Shown: piece by piece, positions 11,619-24,700 of the stretch
Layout of the letters: every line of letters starts with the position of its first letter
Numbering within the stretch: the first letter of the stretch is position 1
Assembly: GCA_019095985.1 (NCBI GenBank)
Contig: CM032662.1
Span: forward strand, 40,382,879-40,446,878
From: Streblospio benedicti
Taxonomy: Eukaryota > Annelida > Polychaeta > Spionida > Spionidae
Reading direction: 5' to 3'
DNA length: 64,000 nucleotides
Program-made: the position numbers and the translations under genes
The notes under the pieces: model-generated
Database searches by the model: none
What the model was told of the DNA's origin: nothing
Seen by the model: only the letters and a program-made list of their open reading frames with translations

Positions 11619-14600
11619 CTTGCAATTATATAAGCTTGAATGATTTATTTAATGTAGTATCATTGATGCAGCATCTGATTTGATAATTTCTAGAATCACT
11701 TTTTTGTTCAATTTAAAGCCCAGGAAAATAAAAATACATACCGTGACTGTTTGAAATGATGCATACATGTATAGAAATAAAAGCAATAGTTGAAAACATT
11801 CTCGTATTTTAATTCCTTGTCATTAATCCTTCTGAAGAATAACTACGTGATAATTATTTCACTTGAAAACCTTGTACTGTTCTGTCACACCTATATTTGT
11901 GAATCTTGTATGTACATGTATCAATAATCATTTATTATTATTTACACATTGGACCAACTTCACCTGCTTTTTTTATGTTGTATACATTCCATGAAGTGAG
12001 CCAAACAAACCAACCTCGTAACTCTTTAATAATGCTTCACTAAGTTCCCTTTGTATTGTATATTGTAAAAGATTAAACTTTAGGTCTATGTAAATTTGTG
12101 GTGGACAAGTAATGAATACAACTGAATATATATCCCTAAAAACCCAGCTCATTATTTAGATCCGATTGGTTGAATTTTATAACTATTTACCATGTTATTT
12201 ACTTACATTGTTAACTTGCTTTGCATGGTGCAATTTGCACCTGTAAGTGGAATAAATACGGTGAAACATTTTAGCTTTGGAGTTAATGACTGAATTCTGT
12301 GTATTTTGGACGTAAAAAGTTTATCACCAGAGTCAGACTGAATATTTTAACAAGCTCAATTTACACAAGATCATTAGTACCACGAGTGTAATTTAAATAT
12401 TATGTACACACAAAACTGTTTTTCACATTGATCAATAACATTAGTACCGAGTACAACCCTCGAGGTACAACCATCCCAAATTCCACCAGAGCTCATATAA
12501 AAGACCCTTTAATAGTCCACAGTATCCATATACTATCAAAATATAATAGACCGTCGAAAATACCTTATAGGGTAAATGCCAATACAACTAAAAGCCCACC
12601 TAAATTGACAATAATTCAGTGTAGAGCCCATGGGTGTATGGATGGCAGTATATTCAGTATTTTTTCAGGGTATTATTAAACAAGTTCATTAGCTATGTAT
12701 TTGATACTATATATTAAATGAATTCATCTTATCAATAGCTGAATATTGGATATTTACAAAAAAAGTCTAATATTTCAATGGCTGTCAGTATTTATGGTAT
12801 TTATCAGGGTAGTTTTTGAAGATGGGAGCTTGATGGGCATTTACTGAAAGCAGGATGGGCACTTACGCAAGGCACATTTCAGTGATTTATTATAGTAAAT
12901 TGATATAGTTATATTACATTATGTATTGTTTGTTGCAGATAATATTGTCATAATTTTTTAGTAACATGAACTACAAGTGGAACAAAATCCTGTATATCAT
13001 AGAAATATTCTGTGATAGTGTTTTTAACTTGTATATGATCCATTTCTGAAATAAATACTTGACTTATAATTTATAATACAACTGATTAAATCGATCAGGA
13101 AAAGTGGATGGGAGGATTGTAGTGACAAGGAAAAAAATGTTCGTTTCTATTTACTAATTGCATAGTGATTTTAGGACGCAGGTCATTGCCAAAGTTGGAC
13201 CCTGAGGAGGTAAAGAATTTCTGTTTCTGCAGAATATGGTGGGAACAATGTTTTTGTTTGAAAACATTTAACTGTCTTAGACGAGTAACTTAATCTTTTT
13301 GTAATTGATTAGATATGTGCACCTGGTATGTACAATGTTTGAGATGTTAATCAGTGAATAATTCAATTTTCCTTATGGGATATAATAAATATGAAAAAAA
13401 AAACTTTTTGTGGGTTATCTATGACTTGAGAATTGGTGTTTGGTCGAAAAACTATTTTCAAAATTGATTTCAGATGGAATATCCAGATGTAGAATTCAAA
13501 TACATTGTAGTTCAGTTAGTTACATGTATTACAAGTGTGTATGATTGGTATATTTGGTAGTGTTTCAAATAAATAGTATTTGCATAACAACATTAATTTA
13601 ATCGTTTATTTTCATAAACAAATAACATTTCCTATAATAAATCAAAAAGTCATTCTCTCAATTGAAACCTTGCACACATCTTTAATAAATCAAATTCTTT
13701 GGACAAAATGAAATCAATATTTGTTTATCTTTACTGCCTATTAAAAAGAGACTAACGTGTTTATGACTTTTGAATTTCTTATCAATATAAAATATTTTCA
13801 TCACTTTAGCAAATGTGACCTCATCAGGAAAATATCTTCCATGAAATATCAAAACACATGAAACTATTTCAATTGTAAAAGTGACGACAATATTTGAAAT
13901 TGAATAAGTAATTAAAAATTAAAAAAGTAGTTTGACTCCTATTTTAAAAATAGACAATCCAATAATGAGAAATATTGTCTAATGTCAAATCATCAAAGAA
14001 TTTAGTTATAAAATAATGAAATGATTACATTATTTCCATGTTAATGCCAAAAGCACATCAAGCAGGGTAAATGTGCACACATGGTGTGAGTAACATTATT
14101 TTCATATTATGTTTGTGCAATAAACCACACTTCAATCTTAGTAAGTGGTTATTATTACCACCATAGAATATTCCATGGACTCTTTTTTTTTTATCATTCA
14201 TATTTCATATGCAAACAAAAAATCACATGGACTCCATATAAAATGACAAGATATATTGGAATGTGCTGTGTTTTTTATGTAAGTGATTTCTTATTCAAGT
14301 GATCATTTTAATGTTTATTGTAATTTATTCATAGTTTACAGTATTATTACTTTTTTGTATACTATATTGAAAAATTAGAAAAGAACAAAATCCAAAAGGT
14401 TCATTTCTATTGATATAAAGATGTAATCCTGGTACAAATTAAAACAGTGTATATACCATATACATACACTGTACATGCATATATTGCTCAAAATATTATT
14501 ATTGCACATGACAGCCTATCATGTGGTTAATTATGCAAAATTGAAAATATACTTTTTTTTAGCTCACCTCTTTATTTACCATAAAAAGATTCTTTAAAGT

Positions 14601-14769
14601 GACAAATGCTGATTTTTCCCGTCTAAATTTAGGAATAAAATGAATTCCCAAATACAACATGTCCCATCCCTTTTTACCTGTAATATCCACCTTCTTCCCC
14701 CTATCTTATATAATACCAACATGTCATTATCATCATAATAATCTTTAAAAAATCATGAAAATTCAATAT
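11619..14769. other. AT-rich spacer between the third cassette and the duplicated tail exon
   Basis: About 3.1 kb. I found no exon with matching splice signals and no recognisable repeat. Short open frames, such as 12428-12679, have no domain or composition support. Confidence 0.6.
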
Positions 14770-15063
14770 TTATTTTTTGTATTTACTACTTCGTGACACA
14801 GATTTTTGATCAGATGGCCCAATTGATGAATTCCTTTTCTTTAGTTTTTTGCGGGCCCATGCTTTTCGCGATTTACTGTCTTTTCTGTGAAAAACTGTTG
14901 ACAAACTAGTAACATCTGTGGACACAGTATGCACAGTTCTGTGATCATCATCATCTTCACTTCCTTGCAAAGCAGCTTCAACCATATTATGAACTCTGAC
15001 CATATCCGCTTTCGGAGTTTTAACTCGCTTTACCTCGACTTCCTCTTCCACTGTTGGCACTGC
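14770..15063 (-). CDS. Duplicated Lys-rich terminal tail exon of the minus-strand receptor
   Basis: The minus-strand acceptor AAATAG precedes 15063. The exon is open for 97 codons to TAA. Its start (KRVKTPKADMVRVHNMVEAA) mirrors the second half of the main tail exon ([20 protein letters not shown]), followed by an acidic patch and a basic, lysine-rich end. It starts in phase 0, so it cannot follow the TM exon (phase 2) directly. It would need an internal donor in exon 15755-16316 (a weak AGC|GTAGAT lies in phase near 16020), or it is an exon-duplication relic. Confidence 0.55.
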   Translation of the reverse strand, partial: AVPTVEEEVEVKRVKTPKADMVRVHNMVEAALQGSEDDDDHRTVHTVSTDVTSLSTVFHRKDSKSRKAWARKKLKKRNSSIGPSDQKSVSRSSKYKK

Positions 15064-15754
15064 CTATTTCACAAAGAAAAATCAGACATTGCCATTAAGA
15101 TTTTTAGTGTGGAGACGTTACTAAAATCAACATTTTTATCTATCAGTTAAAGCAACTTAGTCAATTGAAAATAAATGAAAATTAGTTATCAAAAATGCAT
15201 AATATTTGAAAAGTTTAGAATAGCATGCAAACTTACCCAAATTGATTCTATTTACAGAGCAATGTCCTCATCCGATATTACAGTTGGACTCTTTAAACTC
15301 AAATATAAGGATAACATGAACAAATAAGAATTCTGTTAATAGTTTACACTTCAAACTCCCTCGAAAGCTGGTAATTATTTATTAGTGCCTTTGAGTTCAA
15401 CTGAGTCCAACTGTAATAATGGTTAATTGCATTAGTAACACAAAATCTACGAGTGATGTCTACATACAGATTAATAGCGTACACAATTTGTACAATACAA
15501 AATTGGTTAGCGCAACGAAAGAGAAGAAAAAAATCATGCAAAGTCTAAAATCTTTCAAAAACAAACAGAGCACAAGAGATTTGAAACTAAGAACAATGCC
15601 TCAAGCACTTATTAAATGCTGAATGGTTTCTCTGCATCTACTAAATGCGTAATATTAATCATTAAGAGGCATTTAGAAATGCAATAGGTATTGAGTAGGT
15701 GTAAGTTCTTGTCTACTCCTATTAGTTGCCAGTACATCAGTATATATTACAATG

Positions 15755-18700
15755 TCATTTTTTCTCATATTTTGCACCCGATCCCGTTGCCGCTACCTTC
15801 TTTTTCTTTGCTCCTCTCTTTGGTTTCTTAAATTTTCCTTTTCTTCCCTTCTTTGACTTTCCTCCTCTTCCAGGAGTGCTTGCCATCACTGGTGACATGT
15901 TGGAAAGGTCGGTGAGAAGCGTTTCCACCTCACTGCCGCCACCAGTTTGTATTGCCATGGAAACCATCTCACGAACACGGAAAAGATCTGCCATGGGCGT
16001 GTCAACTCTATGCGTATCTACGCTGGTTTCATCATACTGATTGAATTCATCGTCAGCATCATCTGAAGAGGAACTTTCTGAACTGCTCTCTTCATCTTCA
16101 TCATCATCATCGTCAGAATCATTTGGTGTGTTTTGCGGTGGTGCAGTTTCATCGGCAAAAGTGACCCAGTTGTTTTGCTTGATCTTATGAACAAACTCTG
16201 CATGTGCTATAGGAGCAAGTTGATTCTTCTTCGGTAAAATAGCTGTGAGCTCATCATACTCTAGCTGTGTCACCAATTTTTGAGTTCGACTTGGTCTCAA
16301 TTGATGATCATAATACCTGAAATGATATGTGTATGTCTTAATAACGCCATTCAGATATGGAAAATGAAATATATTCTTAGAGGATGTTTTGAGAATTCTG
16401 TAGACCAAGAATGCATCTATAAGAATATACATATGTTTGTGAATTCAGATTTCTTACTTTAGATGACAGCAGATGATGGCTAATGAGGCGCAGCAGAGGA
16501 ACAACATTATTCCCACGAGAAACACAAAGAATATGCCCAATATAACGAGAGCAATTTGATCTGCAAAATATAGAAAAATACTAAAGTAAAATAAATTCAG
16601 AAGTTTTTGTCTTTACTATCATTATCAGGGTTCTACATTAACACTGGTCTGCTGGCCATACATGTAACGGTATGTGTTTGCTGGGCAAGTAAACTTATAG
16701 CTCAGCTTGCCCAACATGACAAGTGATTTTTTTTTCTTCTTTTTTGTTTTCACACAAATGCATTTTTAAAAATGCATAGCTTTACATATTCATTTCATGA
16801 CAAATGACTTGCAATATGAACAGGTTAATAAATAGTTATCAAAAATGCCATGTTGCAAGTACAAATTGTAGGTTTGGCCACCAACTTGCCCAGCATGGCA
16901 AGTTGCTTGTGAGGCTGATTAAAACGTAAATCCCTGATTACTGAAATAAAATAATAGAATACAGGATTGCCATATTCTAAGCAAATCATGAATATTTTCA
17001 TAGTTTTCAGGTTCAATTGGAAAACAACTGAGTTTGGTGTAGAGCAAATAATTAACAGAAAATCATATAACATTTCAATAAAAATTTGACTGGAATTTAA
17101 CGGCACTTACATGGTTCTAGTAAGAGCTCATATGGTGCTTCAGTGACATTATAGGGTATTGCCGTGGTGGTATTGGGAAGAATCACACTGCCAACTGTTG
17201 GTTCTGTTCCTTCCGTAATACGTGGTCTAGCTGTCGTAGCTTAAAATAAATTAGACAACAAGTTGAGATAAATAGGTGTGTGACATTATAGAATATTTGT
17301 GTGGTGTTACTGGGAAAATGCATTCAGTCAACCAGTGGTTCAGTTCCTTCCATAATTTGTGGTCTATATTATTATAGGACCTTCAAAGAAATTAGACAAG
17401 ACGTTTAGAGAAATAGATAATTAGTTATTAATACACTTGAAATGTAGTTAAAAACAATCCATCTCCATTCCTGATTTATATTAGGTAGTCATTAGTGCCT
17501 ACTATTGCAGACTGAAGTAATGTTCAACTAAGCTCAAATTTATCACAGCGGATATCTGATTTACCATAGACTGATATATCCAGCATCGGTTTAATAGATT
17601 TTATGAAACCAGGGGTATTAATCTATGGTACTATTAAGAATAAGATGCATGATGGACTAAGTAATTAATGAATTACACATCAGAAATTGCAATGACAGAA
17701 AGATTAATTTCCTCCATTCAGAACGTTTCTTAATTGTGCTTGTATAATTCAAATTGTGATTGATGGTTGAGAAGAAAAATCATTAAAGGAGTTTTCTTAC
17801 ATTTAATTTCTTTCACTTTCACCAATGTATAAAAACCACAGGCAACTACATCAATGGGCTTTGAGAAAATGAGGAATAAAGACTCTAAACTCTAAGACTC
17901 TTTTCAAAGCCCATTGATTGATGCAGTTGCCTGTTGTGCAATTACAATACAAGAGACACGCACACATTTTACATACATGTAAGGTACATACAATTGTTCA
18001 ATCATTTGTTCAAATACATTTAATTTTACAAATGACTTAGTCGTATTGGATATTGGAATATAAAATGATACTGGGACTAGATAACAGAGTACTGGTATTT
18101 TTTTACCTCTGATGATAATGATCAGCGATTTGAAAAATTTTAATGGGGTCATGAGTTCGAGTCCCGTTAGGGCCACTTGATATAGTCAAATGGAAGATGT
18201 CTCTTCAACTATGTCAATACATTGGTAGGAGCTAAAATGCTTGGCAGAACAGTGAGAGTAGAATTATTTATAAAGAAAATCACTTAAACAGAGATCTTGA
18301 CTAACATACTAAACATAACTATCACACCCGGAATTCTCATGTTCAATGACATAATATATTAAAATGAATAATAATTAGGAACAAATGAACACATATCATT
18401 AATTTACGAATTACAATCATAAAACTTTCATTCTATGCACCACTAACAGTCCAAACATACTCCTTGAGGTAGACACTTTTCCGATCTTTGCAATGTTTGC
18501 ATGCTTTTGTATTCTATAAATCATAAAAAGTTTCAACACTTGTAACCAAGCTAAAAACATTTACGATGTACAATAGAAGGTCCATATTCATCGTATTCCA
18601 TTTTACTTATCCACATGTCCCGGTAACAAGTCAGAGAACCAAGAATTGAACCTCCCATCCAGACAGAGTACTTTCTTTCCGGAGGTGTGATTACTTTAAT

Positions 18701-21700
18701 TTTCATGCCACTTGGAACAACAGTTGCTAGCTCTTTAGACATTCTGTCAGAAATACCAGGATACATTGTTGTTCTGCCAGACATCACTACATTTGAATAC
18801 ATATCTTTACGAATGTCAACATCACATTTCATGATAGAGTTGTAAATCATTTGATGGATTCCTGCAGTTTCCGTACCCAGGAAGGCCGGTTGGAAAAGGG
18901 CTTCTGGACAGCGGAATCGTTCATTTCCAATTGTGACAATTTGACCATCAGGCATTTCATAGCTTTTTTCCATGGTAGAAGATTTAGCCGCTAAGGCCAT
19001 TTCTTGCTCAAAATCCAATGCGACATAGCTCAGTTTCTCTTTAATATCTCTTGCAATTTCTAGTTCTGCAGAAGAGTTGAATGCATAACCTCGCTTTGTA
19101 AGAATCCTCCGCATGTATAGGGTAAGATCTCTTCCAGCAAGATCCGATCGTTCAATGGCATGTGGGAGGGAATAACCTTCGTAGATTGGAACCACATGGC
19201 AAACACCATCACCAGCATCAAACACAATACCTGTATAGCGACCAGATGCATACATTGAGAGCACAGCTTGAATAGACACGTACATCGCTGGAGTGTTGAA
19301 TGTTTCAAACATTATCTGCGTCATCTGTTCCCGGTTGTTCTTTGGGTTGAGTGGTGCTTCTGTGAGCAGTACTGGATGTTCCTCTGGAGCAATACAAAGC
19401 TCATTGTAGAATGTATGCTGCCAGATTTTCTCCATATCATCCCAATTGGTGACAATGCCATGATCGATGGGATACTGGATAGTCAGGATTCCACGCCGAG
19501 CTTGTGCTTCATCACCTACGAATGTGTCTTTGTATTCCATGCCCGGCATTACGATATTGTACCTCGGTCTTCCAGTCACTGCAGGGAACACAGCTCTTGG
19601 CGCATCATCCCCTGCAAATCCGGCCTTACACATGCCAGATCCATTGTCAATGATTACTGCACTAATTTCTTCATCTACGTCACTCATTTTGATTTTTGTA
19701 ATTTCTTACTTGATATTTATTTCTATTGAAATTATTCCCAGTTTTCATGCTATTGAACAGTTGTGCATTAATTTTCTTATTCTTAAAGTTTAATATATCA
19801 ATAAGAGTTTTTGGTTCTAAAGCTAGTCACTGTTCTGTGTAGTTCATATGTTGTTTCATTCATTGACAACAGCACTGTTATAGTATCTTTCCTAAGCTCT
19901 GGATTTCTCATAGCTATCGGGTAAATAAAATAACGAGTCCAAGTAAAGGTGAAAAGGTGCCTCATGAATATTATTCATGAATCAGTCCTTTTATGGATAT
20001 ACATTAGCATGTTGATTGTGACTCATGTCTCCTATGGTAAGCAAAGTTGTAATCAATACACAGCAAAGCTGTTTAACCAAAGACGTTATTCCTGGTTACA
20101 TTGTGCTCTTGATTCACATAATGACATTGCGTTAAACATTGTTTACTATTACGAAATAAAAGTATACATAATAAATATTTCATGATTTATGATCTCTGAA
20201 TTTATTAATAATTTATTCACATGGATTGCAATACTAAAATGAACTTCATTCATATTTCATTATATTCACGTTTAGGGCATATTCTTTTCGCAGATGTTAA
20301 TCTTTATAAAGCCAATTAAACTACATATGATTAATCAAGGGATGTCATAATTTAAAAATACTGTATATATATTAATACTCAATATTTACATTTTAGAGGA
20401 ATAATAATTATAATAACAAATGTCAGTTAAACTACTATCATAGGATCAATTACTTTTGGCAAAGGACAACTGATGGGCATGTTATAGAATGACTCGTGTG
20501 ATACTAAGCTATAGTGACTATTCAAACGGACTGAACAAAGTGATAGATATGTCCATATACGGTATTGCCATATTTGGACATCATCCGACTAAAAGACTTT
20601 TACTCTTGTAAACAAAGCGATGAATATAGCAGAATAGTAAAAAAAAAAAAAAAAGGCCTGATTTATAGAGTAATTCATGGCCCCATTAATGCAAATATCA
20701 GCTGAACTATGGGTGATGTACCGTATATGACCATCCAAGAACTCCATCACCCCAGTTCTGTGGCAATATAATGTATAATTAGCTAGAACTAAGTGATGTG
20801 CAGCTGATTTTGCTGGGTGCCTCCTTGGGTTTCAGGTATAGTAAAGCAATTGTCAGTTTAGGTGGTGGGCTTTATATGAAAGAGAATTTATATTGGAATT
20901 TCTGTAGTCTAGATTTGATATGGGCCATATTTTGAGGTGTGTCTTTACATGGAATTGGGTAATAGACGATTAGTCTAGCAAAGGACATAAAATACATAAG
21001 GAATTTCTTACAACTTATAAGTCATTTCAATTTGAAGAGTCAAAATATTAGACATATTCGATGTTTGGATCAGGTCTTACACATGTGGCCATACATGGAT
21101 GCTCACGGTAATGTTTGTTTGTGGAAACAATTTTCCAAGCATTACAAGGATTTTTTAAAAAAAACAAAAAAACAACAAAAAAAAACAAACAGGTAAAATA
21201 ATTAATATTATTCTTTTTTTATCATCATAAAACCATTCTTTTTCCATCTTTTGGAGAAGACGTTAATGTTGGCATTGACAAGATTAGTTTTACTGAATGA
21301 ATTTTATATTCAAATGGATACCTTGGTTTATATAATTCATGTTTTCTTTTTATACATGATTTAACCTTCATCAACCGCTTGATTAAGCGTTCACAGATAT
21401 CTCATTATTTGTATATCAAATGATCTATAATTAATTTGTTTGCTTAGATATGTATTGAAAGATTCCAGCACATATAAATGACATAATGATTAGCTAATAA
21501 ATGAGTCAGGGATAAGAAATTGAAAAGTATATCACAGTAATCATATAAATAAAAATGCTATTATTGACTTTATTGAAATCTCAACTACCTATATTATAAA
21601 CCCAAACAATTGTATCAAAATATCTACTGTTATCTAAAGCTAAATTACAGAAAATTCATATAACTTTTAGACTAATGTCATACTATTCATTGCATGCTTT

Positions 21701-24700
21701 TCAGGGTAAATATTTGATAAATGTTATATTGAATTAAGTAGATAGAAAACTCATTTAAAAGCTCAAATTCTCCATTTCAGATACATTTGTACATACTAGA
21801 AATTAACTTCACTAAAAACATCATGAAAACTTCATTAAAAAGGTCACATTAGAATTGTTCAATGCATTGAAGCCCTGCATTAATAGAAATGACATAAAAA
21901 GCCCTGACAGATCCAGATCCCAATCCCAACCCCAACCCCTTTCCACCAAACAACATAATTTTCATGAGGATTATGGCATGTCTATGAGTTTTCAGGAATA
22001 CAGAACCCCATTTTGACAAAAATCTGGATCTGCCAGTGACTAGAACTGGCCAAAGGAAAGTCTGCATTTTGAAGTATAGATCACATGAAGGAACTAGACT
22101 TCTAATATAAGTTTCTTGCTTTATGAGAAGATAATGTATCACATACAATCAGTAATATGACGGTGGGCATCTAGGATAACATTGTCATGTCTCACTGCTA
22201 CATCCGCAGTATATAGCCATGAATCAACAACCCTAATGTTCGTGAAGTTGACCCCAAAATTCACCCAATCATAAGGCCCTTTGCTAAAATGTTCAGCGAC
22301 GATGTCCATTATAATATCGAATTTGAAATTGTTCATATATGAGGGGTCGGGCCTTAACAAGGAATGGGCCTATGGATGGTTGTACGTGGTATGAACTGAC
22401 TGTAAAATAATGTTATATAATGACTGGATTACCTATTAAGCAGTTTGTATTTTCTTCGTTTGCAACAAGTCCAAATGAACACCGGCACTTTTTGTTGCTG
22501 CATTCTGCATATGGAATAAACGTTGTACAGTCAGGCTGTATGTTGCAGTGATCGCCCAGAACTCCTACAGACGATGAAAAAAGTCCTGATTAGTAATCTT
22601 GATCGTACATTTTATGTGATGAATAGTGAAGTTTGTTGTGGAGAATCGCATGTTCTTATATGAAATTTAGTAAGGTTTATAGTTGAAATGATATGCATAG
22701 TACATTAGTACATTCAAAACCAAGTATCAGTCTACTTGGCTGATGGCTACATTCAGCTAATTATTTAATTCCAAGGTTATTGAAAATAAAGACTCATTCA
22801 AAGCCCCCCTGTTATGCTGGAAGACATCTCAAGGCTTTAGCCAATAAGAAAGTCGATTGGAGGAACATCCAGTAGGGTCAAACCTGTCTTTATAAGGCCA
22901 AGCATTGGTAAAATTACTTGAGATGTGGGTCCTACATTTTCAATTATTAGAAATATCAGAAATAGACACATTAATAAAAGATATAAATGTTGAAACAATG
23001 GACAGATACAATGTCAAAGAGATTCCCCTAAATCAACAATCATGCACCAGTTTATTAGGTATAAGACACATAAGATGAGCAGAGATCTAAAATGTAATGT
23101 GTGCAAAACAAAGCTTACTTTTTGTACAGACATCGTACGTAACATTATTAGACATGTAGCCCCAGTCGCAACGGCAAATTTTCAAGTTTTCATCACATGT
23201 GGAATGCTGTATAACAGCAGAGCAGTCATCCGGGATGCTGCATGCTTCATACAGTTTTCCTGCAAAATGAAAGAACACAAAAATCAAGACTTTCATTATA
23301 AAATACCATAGGGTATACAATTTGAGACACTACTTCTCACTTTAAATATAAAACTTGACTTACGGTCTCCATCACAGGACCTTCAACAGAAGTGACTCTT
23401 TCTGTATCTTGATGACGTCACATTGGCGCTAGTCTGACAGGTGGAATTCCCATCAGACAGAAGATGGAGGAGGGTCGGGGGGATGCTCTTGCCTTGGTTG
23501 AGGTTGAGCTGTGGTTGGTGCTTGTGGATCTCTATTGCCTCTATGATCTTCCTTCGGTAAGTATTGTCCTCTCTGCCGATGATCTTAGCAGAGTCTTGGT
23601 AAAACAGGTGTCCTGTGCTGTAGGTATGGATTTGGACAGCTGACTGAGTGGATTTCGGGTCCAAGTGTTCTTTCAGGCGAGTTTCCAGGTTTCTGCCAGT
23701 TTCTCCTATGTACGTTTCCTTGCAGCTTGGACAAGAGATCTTGTACACTATCCCACAGGTCTTCTTGGGATCATTCTTGTCTTTGGGACATACCAGTAGG
23801 TTTCGTATGGTATTAAAGGGCTTGTGGAATGAGGGAATGCCATGGTTCTTCAACACTCGTTGGATCGCTTCTGAAGCTCCTTTAATGTATGGCAATTTGA
23901 ACGGGAACTTCCTTGCTATGGACTCACTCGGTTCAGTCGGTTCCTTGGTCTTCTTTGGCGGGATCTTGAAAGCCCATGGCTTATAGCCATTTATTCTAAG
24001 CACCTTCTTCACATGGCTAGTTTTCTTTTTTCGGTCTTCTTCATCTGTCACCAAATGCTCTGCTCTTCTTAATAGAGTTTGCACGACGTCTTCTGTCTGA
24101 TGGGAATTCCACCTGTCATACAAGCGCCAATGTGACGTCATCAAGATTCAGAAAGAGTCACTTCTGTTGAAGGTCCCGTGATGGTGACCGCAACATCAAG
24201 TTTTACGTTTAAAGTGAGTAGTAGTGTCTCAAATTGTATACCCTATGGATATTCCTACTACTAAGAACAGTCTACATAAAGATATAAAATACCATATTAT
24301 CACTATTCATTCTTAAGTAATATTCAAATCATCTTTGTGATTTTGAGAAAGCTTCAAGTGAAAAAAAAGTGAAGTTTTCAATGCGTCTCTAAGAACTCGA
24401 GACCGGATACTGTCACAACAACTTCACTCAACAAATAATAGAAAAATGGCTTCTGGATAGTCACAGACTGAAGGTTTTCAAAATTAGCTTTATCAACATT
24501 ACTTCTATTCAGTCTAAAGTGAAATTTAATTGACAGATGACTATGTATTTTGTGAAAAAAAACTAAGTTTTCATACTTTACTATGAAAAATCACTTACTC
24601 CTGTCAAAACTTCACTCAGCAAATACATGTAGTAGAAAATGGCATTTTGAAAGCTTCAAAGATTATTTTCAAAATTTATTTCAGTGAAATACCAAATTAT

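Noticed and set aside
12428-12679. 83-codon open frame
   Set aside because: Isolated in AT-rich spacer, no recognisable domain, composition like the surrounding non-coding DNA.
21849-22360. Two minus-strand frames that could have been an extra receptor exon
   Set aside because: No cysteine module and no phase-1 splice sites; the receptor frame closes perfectly without them.
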